This document shows, one piece after another, positions 45,093 to 53,263 of a stretch of DNA of 64,000 bases. The position numbers were made by a program, and so were the translations under genes. Position 1 is the first letter of the stretch; each line of letters begins with the position of its first letter. Source of the stretch: JADLGL01 sp963667605 (lineage in GTDB: Bacteria > Pseudomonadota > Alphaproteobacteria > Rhizobiales > Kaistiaceae); assembly GCA_963667605.2 (NCBI GenBank), contig CAXXUZ010000002.1:62001-126000 (forward strand), written 5' to 3'. The notes under the pieces were generated by a model, which was given only the letters and a program-made list of their open reading frames with translations, did no database searches and had not been told where the DNA came from.

Positions 45093-47051
45093 TTAGTTTC
45101 CTGCAACGCTGGTCGGCAGGGCAAATACGTACAACGTCGAGCCACCGCGGCGCCAACGTTCGTCAGCGTTCGCCCCGTCGCCGGCGTCAACATTACTGGT
45201 ACCGGACGAGCTGCCGATGACGGCAATATATTGCCGACCGTCATCGCCCATGTAGCTGATCGCCGTGCCCTCGAATCCGGTGCCGAGGCTGAACTTCCAC
45301 AGCTCTTCGCCGGTGGCGGCATCATAGGCGTGGAACGCGCCATCATGCTTGCCACCCTTGAAGATCAGGCCGCCCATGGTGCCGAACGGCGGAGCGTCGT
45401 TGCTCTCCAAGTAGTCAACGGTCCACACCTGCACTCCGTTATGTGGGTCGTTGGCCATCAACTGGTTGTTGATTTCGGTCTCCGGTGCAGCGAGGAGAGC
45501 CTGGTAGTCATAGAGAGTTTGGCCAACTTCGACGCCGTTGCCGAACCAACGCTCCGGCGACACGCCGGCATTGCGGCGCAAGGTGTAGCCCGCACCGACT
45601 TCGTACTCACCCTCGAAGTAGATCCAAGTCGAACAGCTGGTGTTGTTGACGGTGTAGAGGAGGCCGAGTTCCGGATTGTAGACATCATTCTGCCAGTTTC
45701 TGGCTGACGTGCCCGGGCAGAAATAGACCTCGGTCCCGGTGTGTTCTTCGTCATCAACCAGGCCTGCCATCGGATCGGCGTCGGTGTAATTCCGACGATC
45801 CGCAAGGTCAGTGAACGGCCAATTGTCAGGGACGTATATCGGCAGGCCGGTCTCGAGGTTATGGCCCATGGTGATGTCGACAAAGGTGTGCATCCACGGA
45901 ACGTTGAGGATCCTGCCATTGTCGCGATCCCAGACATACATCCAGCCATTACGAGCGGCTAGCACAACTGCATCCTGACCTTCATACTCGATCAGCGGAT
46001 GGATCAGAGGTACGTCAAGATCCCAGGGATCACCCGGGGTGTTGTTGTAGGCCCAGATCAGCTCGCCGGTGGTGGCATCACGTGCCATGGACGACGCACA
46101 GAAATTGTTCTGGAATGTGTCAAGGCCGCCATTCTCGTCGAGATCGAGAACGCCCCATTCACGACGATAATCCGGGTTCCACGGGCCGCAATTGCCGGTG
46201 CCGTAGAAGAACATGTTCCGATCCGGATCGAAGGTGAAGTAACCCCAGGAGGTGCCGCCGCCGCGACGCCAGGAATCACCGAACCATGTATCCAGAGCCG
46301 GGTTGGCGCCCTGCATATACTCATATTGCGGGTCAAACCGCGGGCCGATGCCGACCTCGTTGTTCGGGCCCATCGAGAACATCACCCATTGCAGATTGCC
46401 TGAGTCGATGTTGAAGGCCTGAACCTTGCCGCGGACACCATACTCGCCGCCGGCATTGCCGATGATGTAAAGGTCGCCGGCGATCAAGCCGTTGCCCGCC
46501 GTGTGCTCTCTGATCGAAGCGTCGGCTCCGGTCGTCCGCCACAAGGGCTCGCCGGTCTCGGCATCAAGCGCGAAGACCTGTCCGTCGAGCGTGTGCATGA
46601 AGATCTTGCCCTCGGCATATTGCATGCCGCGGGTCTGATCGCCGCAACAAGCCTGCCGGGCGGCTTCAACGTCTGGGATGTCAGGCCGGAATTCCCAAAG
46701 AATGCGGCCATTGTCGGTCAGATCATGCGCGGTAACAAAGTTCGGCACCTCTTCGGGCGCGTCCACCGGATGGACAATGTACATGACATTGCCGACCACC
46801 AGAGGTGGCGCTTCATACTCATCAAGCGCGCCGAGCTGGAATGCCCATTGCAATTGCAGCTGATCGACATTGCCTCTATCGATCTGGTCAAACGGGCTGA
46901 GGTTCCAACCATTATAGGTGATGCTCGGCTGCACAACGTCTGTGTTTTGGCGGGCCAAAACATCGTCATTGGCGAACGCCGCGCCAGATGCCCCGCACCC
47001 TACCGCCAAGGCGATAGTCGAGGCTGTTACTTTCCAGGTCATTCGAGTCAT
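45093..47051 (-). CDS. PQQ-dependent alcohol dehydrogenase, lanthanide-type signature (copy 1)
   Basis: Periplasmic quinoprotein of 652 residues with a Sec signal peptide (MTRMTWKVTASTIALAVG, cleavage after AFA). The beta-propeller has repeated AxDxxTGxxxW blades. Aligned with methanol dehydrogenase by motif: the vicinal Cys135-Cys136 in ARQACCGDQTRG, the metal-binding Glu203 in NAGGEYGVRG and Asn287 in YGTGNCGPWN, and the catalytic Asp344 in DPWDLDVPL. Two residues on, Asp346 is the extra acidic ligand that marks lanthanide-dependent XoxF-type enzymes (Ala in the calcium enzyme MxaF). Note that some other quinoproteins share this Asp. ATG 47051 has AGGGAGGG five bases upstream. No cytochrome or PQQ synthesis gene is adjacent. 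Substrate unknown. Confidence 0.85.
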   Translation of the reverse strand: MTRMTWKVTASTIALAVGCGASGAAFANDDVLARQNTDVVQPSITYNGWNLSPFDQIDRGNVDQLQLQWAFQLGALDEYEAPPLVVGNVMYIVHPVDAPEEVPNFVTAHDLTDNGRILWEFRPDIPDVEAARQACCGDQTRGMQYAEGKIFMHTLDGQVFALDAETGEPLWRTTGADASIREHTAGNGLIAGDLYIIGNAGGEYGVRGKVQAFNIDSGNLQWVMFSMGPNNEVGIGPRFDPQYEYMQGANPALDTWFGDSWRRGGGTSWGYFTFDPDRNMFFYGTGNCGPWNPDYRREWGVLDLDENGGLDTFQNNFCASSMARDATTGELIWAYNNTPGDPWDLDVPLIHPLIEYEGQDAVVLAARNGWMYVWDRDNGRILNVPWMHTFVDITMGHNLETGLPIYVPDNWPFTDLADRRNYTDADPMAGLVDDEEHTGTEVYFCPGTSARNWQNDVYNPELGLLYTVNNTSCSTWIYFEGEYEVGAGYTLRRNAGVSPERWFGNGVEVGQTLYDYQALLAAPETEINNQLMANDPHNGVQVWTVDYLESNDAPPFGTMGGLIFKGGKHDGAFHAYDAATGEELWKFSLGTGFEGTAISYMGDDGRQYIAVIGSSSGTSNVDAGDGANADERWRRGGSTLYVFALPTSVAGN

Positions 47052-47140
47052 ATTTTCCCTCCCTAGACCCCACTAAGGGGTTACGTTTCGTTCTTAGGCC
47101 TACAGCGCATCGTTCTCTTATCCAGAACGACAACGGACAA

Positions 47141-47181
47141 AATCTCGGCTGATCACGTCGCCGACGTGATCAGCCGAGATT
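47141..47181. promoter_or_regulatory. Perfect 41-base palindrome upstream of PQQ dehydrogenase 1
   Basis: Arms AATCTCGGCTGATCACGTCG and its exact reverse complement, separated by a single C. It lies 90-130 bases upstream of the start codon and just downstream of a promoter-like TTGACT. It could be an operator or an RNA hairpin in the 5' leader. The second dehydrogenase has only a degraded equivalent (around 49540-49580). Confidence 0.65.
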
Positions 47182-47199
47182 GGAACCGTTATCGGCTGA

Positions 47200-47228
47200 A
47201 TTTCTATTCATCGCTCAACAGAAGTCAA
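47200..47228 (-). promoter_or_regulatory. Possible promoter of PQQ dehydrogenase 1
   Basis: Minus-strand TTGACT (47228-47223) followed after 17 bases by AGAAAT. The -35-like block TTGACTtnTGTTGAG is also found upstream of copy 2 (49625-49630 for TTGACT), which is the main support. The -10 is weak. Confidence 0.4.
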
Positions 47229-47459
47229 GCATTTGGAGTGTGTTTAGGGCTGACCGCCCGCCCGCTCGATCGTCGCTGGCGGCTGTCGCTGTTTGTGCCG
47301 ATTGGCCTTCCGCCGAATGCGTGGCCGGCTTGAGCACATAGTCAATGCGCCGGAAAGGCCCGACGATGGCGGGCACGACGCTACGCGAGCCGTTGCGAGA
47401 TCCGCCGACCGCCGGAGCCATGATCGGCGAAAATGGACAAATCGTCGCTGAGGAGGGGG

Positions 47460-47485
47460 GGACCCCGGCGTTCAAGCCGGGATCC
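47460..47485. terminator. Hairpin past PQQ dehydrogenase 2 stop
   Basis: Arms GGACCCCGGC and GCCGGGATCC (one mismatch) around GTTCAA, followed on the plus strand by TATTTTTTT. It is the counterpart of the hairpin at 45050-45076. As with that one, the T-run is on the strand opposite the gene. Confidence 0.5.
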
Positions 47486-47502
47486 TATTTTTTTGGATGT
47501 GT

Positions 47503-49461
47503 CTAGTTTCCTGCAACGCTGGTCGGCAGGGCAAACACATAGAGGGTCGAGCCGCCGCGGCGCCACCGCTCGTCGGCGTTCGCTCCGTCGCCGGCGTCAA
47601 CATTACTGGTGCCGGACGAGCTACCGATGACGGCAATATACTGGCGGCCATCATCGCCGATGTAGCTGATCGCCGTGCCCTCGAATCCGGTTCCGAGGCT
47701 GAACTTCCACAGCTCTTCGCCGGTAGCGCCATCATAGGCGTGGAAGGCGCCATCATGCTTGCCACCCTGGAAGACCAGCTCGGTAACAGTACCGAAGACC
47801 GGTGCATCGTTGCCCTCGTCGAAATCAATGGCCCACTCTTGCACCCCGGTATGAGGATTGTTGGCCATCAGCTGGTTGTTGATTTCGGTCTCCGGCGCGG
47901 CGGCGAGGTCCAGGAAATTGTAGTGTGTCTGGCCAACCTCGACGCCGTTGCCGAACCAGCGCTCTGGCGAAGGACCACCACCCTGTATCAGGAAGTAGCC
48001 GCCCCCGACTTCGTACTCACCTTCGATTGCCCTGAAGTTCGAGCAACTGGTGTTGTTGACGGTGTAGAGGAGGCCGAGTGCCGGATTGTAGACATCATTC
48101 TGCCAGTTTCTGGCTGACGTGCCCGGGCAGTAATTGACTTCGGTCCCGGTGTGATCCTCCTCATCGACAAGACCGGCCACCGGATCCCAGTCGGTGTAGC
48201 GCCGACGATCTTCAAGGTCGGTGAACAGCCACGTTTCATAGGCATATTCCGGCAAGCCGGTGTCGAGGTTCACACTGAGAGTGATATCGACAAAGGTGTG
48301 CATCCACGGCACGTTGAGGATCGTACCATCGTCGCGATCCCAGACATACATCCAGCCGTTACGAGCGGCCAGCACAACTGCATCCTGACCCTCGAACTCG
48401 ATCAGCGGATGGATCAGAGGCTCGTCAAGATCCCAAGGATCGGCCGGGGTGATGTTGTAAGCCCAGATCAGCTCACCAGTGGTGGCATCGCGCGCCATCG
48501 TTGCGGCGCAGAAATTGTTCTGGAAGTCGACCATGCCGCCATTCTCATCGAGATTGAGAACGCCCCATTCACGACGATAATCCGGGTTCCAGGGGCCGCA
48601 ATTGCCGGTGCCGTAGAAGAACATGTTCCGATCCGGATCGAAGGTGAAGTAACCCCACGAGGTGCCACCACCGTGACGCCAGGAATCACCGAACCATGTA
48701 TCCAGAGCCGGGTTGGCGCCCTGCATATACTCATATTGCGGGTCAAACCGCGGGCCGATGCCGACCTCGTTATTCGGGCCCATCGAGTACATCACCCATT
48801 GCAGATTGCCTGAGTCGATGTTGAAGGCCTGAACCTTGCCGCGGACACCATACTCGCCGCCGGCATTGCCGATGATGTAAAGGTCGCCGGCGATCAAGCC
48901 GTTGCCCGCCGTGTGCTCTCTGATCGAAGCGTCGGCTCCGGTCGTCCGCCACAAGGGCTCGCCGGTCTCGGCATCAAGCGCGAAGACCTGTCCGTCGAGC
49001 GTATGCATGAAGATCTTGCCCTCGGCATATTGCATGCCGCGGGTCTGATCGCCGCAACAAGCCTGCCGGGCGGCTTCAACGTCTGGGATGTCAGGCCGGA
49101 ATTCCCAAAGAATGCGGCCATTGTCGGTCAGATCATGCGCGGTAACAAAGTTCGGCACCTCTTCGGGCGCGTCCACCGGATGGACAATGTACATGACATT
49201 GCCGACCACCAGAGGTGGCGCTTCATACTCATCAAGCGCGCCGAGCTGGAATGCCCATTGCAATTGCAGCTGATCGACATTGCCTCTATCGATCTGGTCA
49301 AACGGGCTGAGGTTCCAACCATTATAGGTGATGCTCGGCTGCACAACGTCTGTGTTTTGGCGGGCCAAAACATCGTCATTGGCGAACGCCGCGCCAGACG
49401 CCCCGCACCCTACCGCCAAGCCGATAGTCGAGGCTGTTATTTTCCAGGTCATTCGAGTCAT
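47503..49461 (-). CDS. PQQ-dependent alcohol dehydrogenase, lanthanide-type signature (copy 2)
   Basis: Tandem paralogue of the gene at 45093-47051, also 652 residues from ATG 49461 (AGGGAGGG upstream; a frame extension to 49506 precedes the signal peptide and is not used). Residues 1 to ~308 are almost identical to copy 1, the central part (~309-585) differs at many positions, and the last ~70 are again almost identical. All ligands are kept: Cys135-Cys136, Glu203, Asn287, catalytic Asp344 and the extra Asp346 (DPWDLDEPL). The divergent part includes the region facing the active-site entrance in this fold, so the pair may differ in substrate. Periplasmic, with PQQ and a metal as cofactors. 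Confidence 0.85.
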   Translation of the reverse strand: MTRMTWKITASTIGLAVGCGASGAAFANDDVLARQNTDVVQPSITYNGWNLSPFDQIDRGNVDQLQLQWAFQLGALDEYEAPPLVVGNVMYIVHPVDAPEEVPNFVTAHDLTDNGRILWEFRPDIPDVEAARQACCGDQTRGMQYAEGKIFMHTLDGQVFALDAETGEPLWRTTGADASIREHTAGNGLIAGDLYIIGNAGGEYGVRGKVQAFNIDSGNLQWVMYSMGPNNEVGIGPRFDPQYEYMQGANPALDTWFGDSWRHGGGTSWGYFTFDPDRNMFFYGTGNCGPWNPDYRREWGVLNLDENGGMVDFQNNFCAATMARDATTGELIWAYNITPADPWDLDEPLIHPLIEFEGQDAVVLAARNGWMYVWDRDDGTILNVPWMHTFVDITLSVNLDTGLPEYAYETWLFTDLEDRRRYTDWDPVAGLVDEEDHTGTEVNYCPGTSARNWQNDVYNPALGLLYTVNNTSCSNFRAIEGEYEVGGGYFLIQGGGPSPERWFGNGVEVGQTHYNFLDLAAAPETEINNQLMANNPHTGVQEWAIDFDEGNDAPVFGTVTELVFQGGKHDGAFHAYDGATGEELWKFSLGTGFEGTAISYIGDDGRQYIAVIGSSSGTSNVDAGDGANADERWRRGGSTLYVFALPTSVAGN

Positions 49462-49765
49462 ATTTTCCCTCCCTAGCCCCATAACGGGGTCTGCGTCTCC
49501 GTCCATAGGCTCACGCAGTATCGTATTCTTGGCCGAGAAATCTCGGATAAATACCTCGCCGATGCAAACGGCGAAGATTTCGAACGTTACAGCTTAGCAT
49601 GGACTTTTGTCGCCACTCAACACAAGTCAAGCAAAGGAGCACCGTTGCCGATAGTAGAGCCGTTGTCCAACGGCCTGGCCGAGCTTCTTTGGTTGGGTGC
49701 AGCTGTTAGTGTCGGTCGGCTTCTGCAGAAGCCACCAATCAACGACGTTCCGCTCCGTCGCAGAT
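49462..49765. other. Upstream region of PQQ dehydrogenase 2
   Basis: 304 bases. It holds a TTGACT block (minus strand, 49630-49625) shared with copy 1, a short CCGAG-CTCGG inverted repeat and a CGCCG-CGGCG inverted repeat where copy 1 has its long palindrome. No reading frame is convincing. Confidence 0.45.
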
Positions 49766-50650
49766 TCAACCATCGACTAGCGGTGAGGCGAGGGCTGTCA
49801 CGCCCGGTCTGATCCGTTCCAGCCGTTCAAGCGTCTCGGCGATGCTTTCGCGCCCCCGCCTCGCCTCAGCCGGGAATTCACGATGGAGGCCATCCACCGC
49901 CGCCGTGAGGCCGCCGGAGCCGGACACCAGATGGTCGGCGATCGCCGCGATGTGGAAATGGAACCAGAGATAGTCGAACTGGCCCATTGCGAAATAGAGC
50001 TGATCGAACTCCGCCAGGGTTTCATAGCGACCGGCGGCAGCGAAGCGAGGCGGCATGCCGCTCTGAAAGCCCGCGAATTGGGGACGTTCGAGGCGGACAT
50101 AGCCGGCCATGATGACGTTGGCGATAAGTTCGTTGACCCAGAGATTGGCGCTGGCGATGCCGAGGTCGTTAGCAATGACATGCCCGATCTCGTGAAACGT
50201 CCATGCAGCGTTAATGGCGCGAGTGTCGATATCCCACAAATCGAAGCCGGGATGCGACTCGACGTGATCGGCGATGATGATGAAGCCGGTGGCTATCTCG
50301 GCATGTGGAGACGGGTACGGGATGGCCGTCGTTCGCCGGTAGTCGGCCTCGCTTAGCACCGCCATCGCCACCGAGCCGGCCCAGCCGAGGGTTTCACGAT
50401 ACCAGCGGACCGCCGCTTCGACTTCGGTCGCATAGAAGCCGGCTTCGGTTTCGGCGCCACGCGAATAGAACAAAGACATCCCATCGCCAAGGATACGGTC
50501 CAGACCGAGCAGGGTGACTCGGCCGGCGTTGGTTGAGAGGGGCTGCGCGGCCGCCGGCGCCGCGACGATGCTCAGCAATAGCACCAGGAGGGCGGCGAAA
50601 TGAGCGCCCAGGATGGAGTACAGCCGCGTTGACTTGTTCCTTACCGCCAT
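49766..50650 (-). CDS. Exported HExxH metallopeptidase-like protein
   Basis: 294 residues with a signal peptide (SILGAHFAALLVLLLSIVAA, cleavage after AAA). The zinc-binding motif HEIGH is in AWTFHEIGHVIAND, and WVNELIANVIMAGYV follows about 20 residues later, where its Glu would be the third ligand as in gluzincins. No known peptidase family recognised by name. It probably acts in the periplasm or at the surface; substrate unknown. Stands alone after the PQQ genes. Confidence 0.7.
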   Translation of the reverse strand: MAVRNKSTRLYSILGAHFAALLVLLLSIVAAPAAAQPLSTNAGRVTLLGLDRILGDGMSLFYSRGAETEAGFYATEVEAAVRWYRETLGWAGSVAMAVLSEADYRRTTAIPYPSPHAEIATGFIIIADHVESHPGFDLWDIDTRAINAAWTFHEIGHVIANDLGIASANLWVNELIANVIMAGYVRLERPQFAGFQSGMPPRFAAAGRYETLAEFDQLYFAMGQFDYLWFHFHIAAIADHLVSGSGGLTAAVDGLHREFPAEARRGRESIAETLERLERIRPGVTALASPLVDG

Positions 50651-50871
50651 GCGGCGTCCGCCTGCGCCCGACCTCTCCGCCTGTCAAGCGCGCGCTCGAC
50701 AGGCCGAACCGGCGAAACTGCAGAAATGAAATGTGGCCGGCCGGTGAGCCTGAGCTTGAGCGATATTGTCCGAGACGGCAGCATCGCGGCCAGTAATGTT
50801 CAGGCCGCTATGAAACCGCCTAATCTCCGATTGAGCTGAGGCGGGTGCGCCGGCGGCGCGTTTCAGCGCGC

Positions 50872-51057
50872 CTAAAGGCCGATGCGCCGATTAGATAGCC
50901 GGCGCAGAAGGTGGTGGCGACAACCAAGACTATGGCGAGTGCGACCGGCGTCCGTGGTGAGGAGGTCCCGATCGGGATTCGGCAGATCGGCGTTGGGGAA
51001 ACGGCAGAGGAACCGGCGGGCGATCCGCGCTGCCTCGCCGGTTGCGGTCCAGGCCAT
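50872..51057 (-). CDS. Small hypothetical protein, possibly frameshifted
   Basis: 61 codons starting at an ATG one base after the previous stop (TAGATG). The first half (MAWTATGEAARIARRFLCRF) looks protein-like. The second half is Arg/His-rich and poor, whereas another frame over the same DNA and beyond gives TPVALAIVLVVATTFCAGYL, a good membrane segment, ending at 50820. A single frameshift would join the two into one membrane protein of about 80 residues. Low confidence in either version. Confidence 0.3.
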   Translation of the reverse strand: MAWTATGEAARIARRFLCRFPNADLPNPDRDLLTTDAGRTRHSLGCRHHLLRRLSNRRIGL

Positions 51058-51255
51058 CTAGGGCTCGCGAAGGTAGGGCAGGATCGTGTCGCCGCGGCGT
51101 GCCATGTGGCGGTGGAACCTTTGCCGCGCTGCGGCGACCGCCGGATCTGAACTATTGCCGAACAGATGCGGCTCGGACAAAGGCGCCAATGTCTCAATGA
51201 GATCGGTGAAGGTTCGATGATAGGCAGACATGCCCACATAGTGGACAACATCCAC
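51058..51255 (-). CDS. Small hypothetical protein downstream of XRE regulator
   Basis: 65 residues (MDVVHYVGMSAYHRTFTDLI onward), ending PYLREP. Possible starts are ATG 51255, inside a palindromic site, or the internal ATG (MSAYHRTF) at 51231. No family recognised. It lies directly downstream of the XRE gene on the same strand and is followed by another small frame, so the three could form a unit. Confidence 0.4.
   Translation of the reverse strand: MDVVHYVGMSAYHRTFTDLIETLAPLSEPHLFGNSSDPAVAAARQRFHRHMARRGDTILPYLREP
51241..51255. promoter_or_regulatory. Palindromic operator-like site 1
   Basis: GTGGA-CAACA-TCCAC, an inverted repeat with five-base arms. Related site 2 lies 34 bases away (centre to centre), about three helical turns, suiting cooperative binding of a dimeric repressor such as the XRE protein encoded just upstream. 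Confidence 0.55.
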
Positions 51256-51274
51256 CTAAGACATAAGCAGTATT

Positions 51275-51289
51275 GTGGATGCTGTCCAC
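51275..51289. promoter_or_regulatory. Palindromic operator-like site 2
   Basis: GTGGA-TGCTG-TCCAC, same arms as site 1; read on the opposite strand the two 15-mers differ at one position only. It lies 8 bases past the end of the XRE gene. Confidence 0.55.
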
Positions 51290-51297
51290 TACTAATC

Positions 51298-51633
51298 TTA
51301 ACTGTTGGTCTTTAGAAGGGTTTCGATGACGGCGTGGATTTGCCTCTGCCGATCCTCCGGAGCCTTCTTCAGCGTTTCATAGATCGACCAGGGGGCGTCC
51401 GGTTGGCTTGGGTCGCGGATCAAAAGATCAGCTACGGTGCAGCCATATGCCTCGGCTGACGCCTCAAGGAGGCCCTGGGAGTAGGGGCTTCTCATATTCT
51501 CGATTTTTGACAGCTGAGTGCGCGAGATATAGAGCCGAAGGGCGGCCTGTTCCTGTGACAGGCCGCGATATTTCCGCCATTGCTGCAGAAAATGGCGGCG
51601 CAACTCACGACGTGGATGTTTTACCGACGGCAT
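51298..51633 (-). CDS. XRE-family transcriptional regulator
   Basis: 111 residues. The helix-turn-helix is SQEQAALRLYISRTQLSKIE (~residues 25-45), in an HTH_3/XRE fold extending to about residue 75 (EAYGCTVADLLIRDP). The C-terminal ~35 residues (APEDRQRQIHAVIETLL) form a helix that could serve dimerisation. The gene ends 9 bases before two palindromic sites and the small genes after them, which are the obvious targets; autoregulation through its own promoter (51634 onward) is not evident. Confidence 0.8.
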   Translation of the reverse strand: MPSVKHPRRELRRHFLQQWRKYRGLSQEQAALRLYISRTQLSKIENMRSPYSQGLLEASAEAYGCTVADLLIRDPSQPDAPWSIYETLKKAPEDRQRQIHAVIETLLKTNS

Positions 51634-51774
51634 CGCGTCGGTTGTAGGCCGGTTGTACCCTCAGTCTATCTCATCTGCTCCACATAGTGCATGACATGCC
51701 CGCGTCGGGGGGCGGGACATGGGCGTCGCGACGGGCTCGATAGAAGGGAAGTAGATGTGAGTGCTGGCCGGTGG

Positions 51775-52050
51775 CTAGCTTGTCGCTCGTTGAGCGCGCT
51801 CGCGCTTGATCAAATCGAACCCCAGCCAAATTGCCTGGGGCACGATGTAATAGAGCACTGCATCGGCGCGAAACGAGCCACCGTCGGCGAAGCCGAAACC
51901 AGCAGCCACGAAGATGATCGCAATCGATGTCCCGTGTACTGCTATGATGCGCCCACCGGTATCACTCCAATTCCGACTGAGCCAGAGGAACATCCTGCTG
52001 AGCAGAAACGTTGCTACCAGCGCCCCCAATATCAACCCGACAGCGTTCAA
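51775..52050 (-). CDS. Small membrane protein
   Basis: 91 residues from a TTG start at 52050 with GGAG seven bases upstream; the open frame beyond it looks non-coding. Three membrane segments are visible (NAVGLILGALVATFLLSRMF; IAVHGTSIAIIFVAAGFGFA; AVLYYIVPQAIWLGFDL), with a basic tail. It shares layout and an HG-containing second segment with the protein at 53264-53533. Function unknown. Confidence 0.55.
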   Translation of the reverse strand: MNAVGLILGALVATFLLSRMFLWLSRNWSDTGGRIIAVHGTSIAIIFVAAGFGFADGGSFRADAVLYYIVPQAIWLGFDLIKRERAQRATS

Positions 52051-52296
52051 TTGGTTTCTCCGGTACCGTGTCTCAGTCGCCGTGCGACAGCCATGACTGG
52101 TAGGCTCGTGGGCTCTCACTATCAAGGCTGGCGCGAGGCTTGCAGAGCGCAATGTCAGATCCCGAGTGTCGGGCATCCAGGCGGGTGGCGGACATGAGCG
52201 TCCCTGGGTCAGGCGGGTGGCACGAATCTCAAAGGACGCTTCGGGGCGCCCAAAACCTGGCGTGGAACATGTTTTCCTTAAGTCCGTGCCGAGCCG

Positions 52297-53238
52297 TTAA
52301 GGCGTTGCGCTGGCCGCCTCGATCAGCGCCAGCACCGACTCCATCCACCGAGCGTCTTGCCCGGCGGTGAGCTGGCCTTCCTCGATCCAAGTTGCTTCGA
52401 TATTGGCCATCATCGCCAAATAGCTGTCGGCGGTTGCCGTTAAGATCGCGCCCCCGGCGAGGAAGGCGAGCGCCTCGGCCGCAGGGTCATAACGATAGCC
52501 GCCGGGGTTCACTTGCAGCAGCGTGATGATCCTGGCGGCGACATCGAGCCTTGCTGCGGCAAGATCGACCCGGGCGTGAAAAATCTTGCGATCGCCCTCG
52601 ACCTCGTCTCTGGCGGTGGCGGCGAAGGAAAGCCGGGCGCTGTCGGGCAGCGCGGTTTCGATCGCCGCGATTGCCTCGATCTCGTCGTCGAGCATTTGAT
52701 CGATCGTGACCCGAATTTCGTCGATGGCAGCCGCAAGGGCGGCGATGTTCTCGCTAGCGGCCGCGAGCTGGTCGGCATCCTCGGCCGCCGGCCCGCCGAT
52801 CGCGTTAGCGAAATCCTCGCGCCATAGCGGCGCAAACAGCAATTCGATCTCGGAGTTGGTACCGTTGCGGAGTTCGACACCGGCGCGGACCAGAGAGCCA
52901 GTGTTGGTCTCGGTCGCGGCAAGGACGACAAGCACATTCTCCTCGCCCGCGTCGGTGATTTCGCCGGCGAGGCGGTTGGCGTCGGCACTAGCGCTTATCT
53001 GAGCCCAAGAGGCGATAACCACGCCGATGGCGGTGAGGGCGATGATGAGATCGAACCGGCCAGGCCGGCGCCGCGAGAGCCCGGCGCCGATCACGGTGGC
53101 GATCGTGAGAACTGCGAGAATGGCACCGGCACGGAACAGCAGCGTCGAAAATCCGGCCCAGCTCGGATAGGCGTAGATGGTCAGCGCCAGGATAATGGCG
53201 GCGAGCAATGACAGCGAAAGGCGCGTGGTCCGGCGCAA
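52297..53238 (-). CDS. Membrane-anchored protein of unknown function
   Basis: 313 residues. Three hydrophobic segments at the N-terminus (~10-27, ~32-50 and ~64-82) are followed by a mostly helical, Ala- and Glu-rich domain (~85-250), then a tail with a weaker hydrophobic segment (FLAGGAILTATADSYLAMM). No cysteine or enzyme motif. The gene lies 25 bases downstream of the small membrane protein at 53264-53533, so the two are likely co-expressed. Confidence 0.6.
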   Translation of the reverse strand: MRRTTRLSLSLLAAIILALTIYAYPSWAGFSTLLFRAGAILAVLTIATVIGAGLSRRRPGRFDLIIALTAIGVVIASWAQISASADANRLAGEITDAGEENVLVVLAATETNTGSLVRAGVELRNGTNSEIELLFAPLWREDFANAIGGPAAEDADQLAAASENIAALAAAIDEIRVTIDQMLDDEIEAIAAIETALPDSARLSFAATARDEVEGDRKIFHARVDLAAARLDVAARIITLLQVNPGGYRYDPAAEALAFLAGGAILTATADSYLAMMANIEATWIEEGQLTAGQDARWMESVLALIEAASATP

Positions 53239-53263
53239 GAATTTCTCCTCCGGGGCTGCCGTT

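Larger units (their letters stand above)
47052..47502. other. Region between the two PQQ dehydrogenase genes
   Basis: 451 bases without a gene. It contains the upstream region of copy 1 (palindrome 47141-47181, promoter-like site near 47200-47228) and the hairpin after copy 2 (47460-47485). The remainder shows nothing I recognise. Confidence 0.5.

Noticed and set aside
46503..47066. Long plus-strand frame (187 codons) opposite the start of PQQ dehydrogenase 1, and its twin at 48913-49476
   Set aside because: It is the antisense of a conserved coding region and repeats only because the gene is duplicated; no ribosome site or protein-like features.
51298..51633. Classical type II toxin-antitoxin with the XRE protein as antitoxin
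   Set aside because: The downstream small proteins show no RelE, HigB or other toxin motif; kept only as a possible small regulated module.
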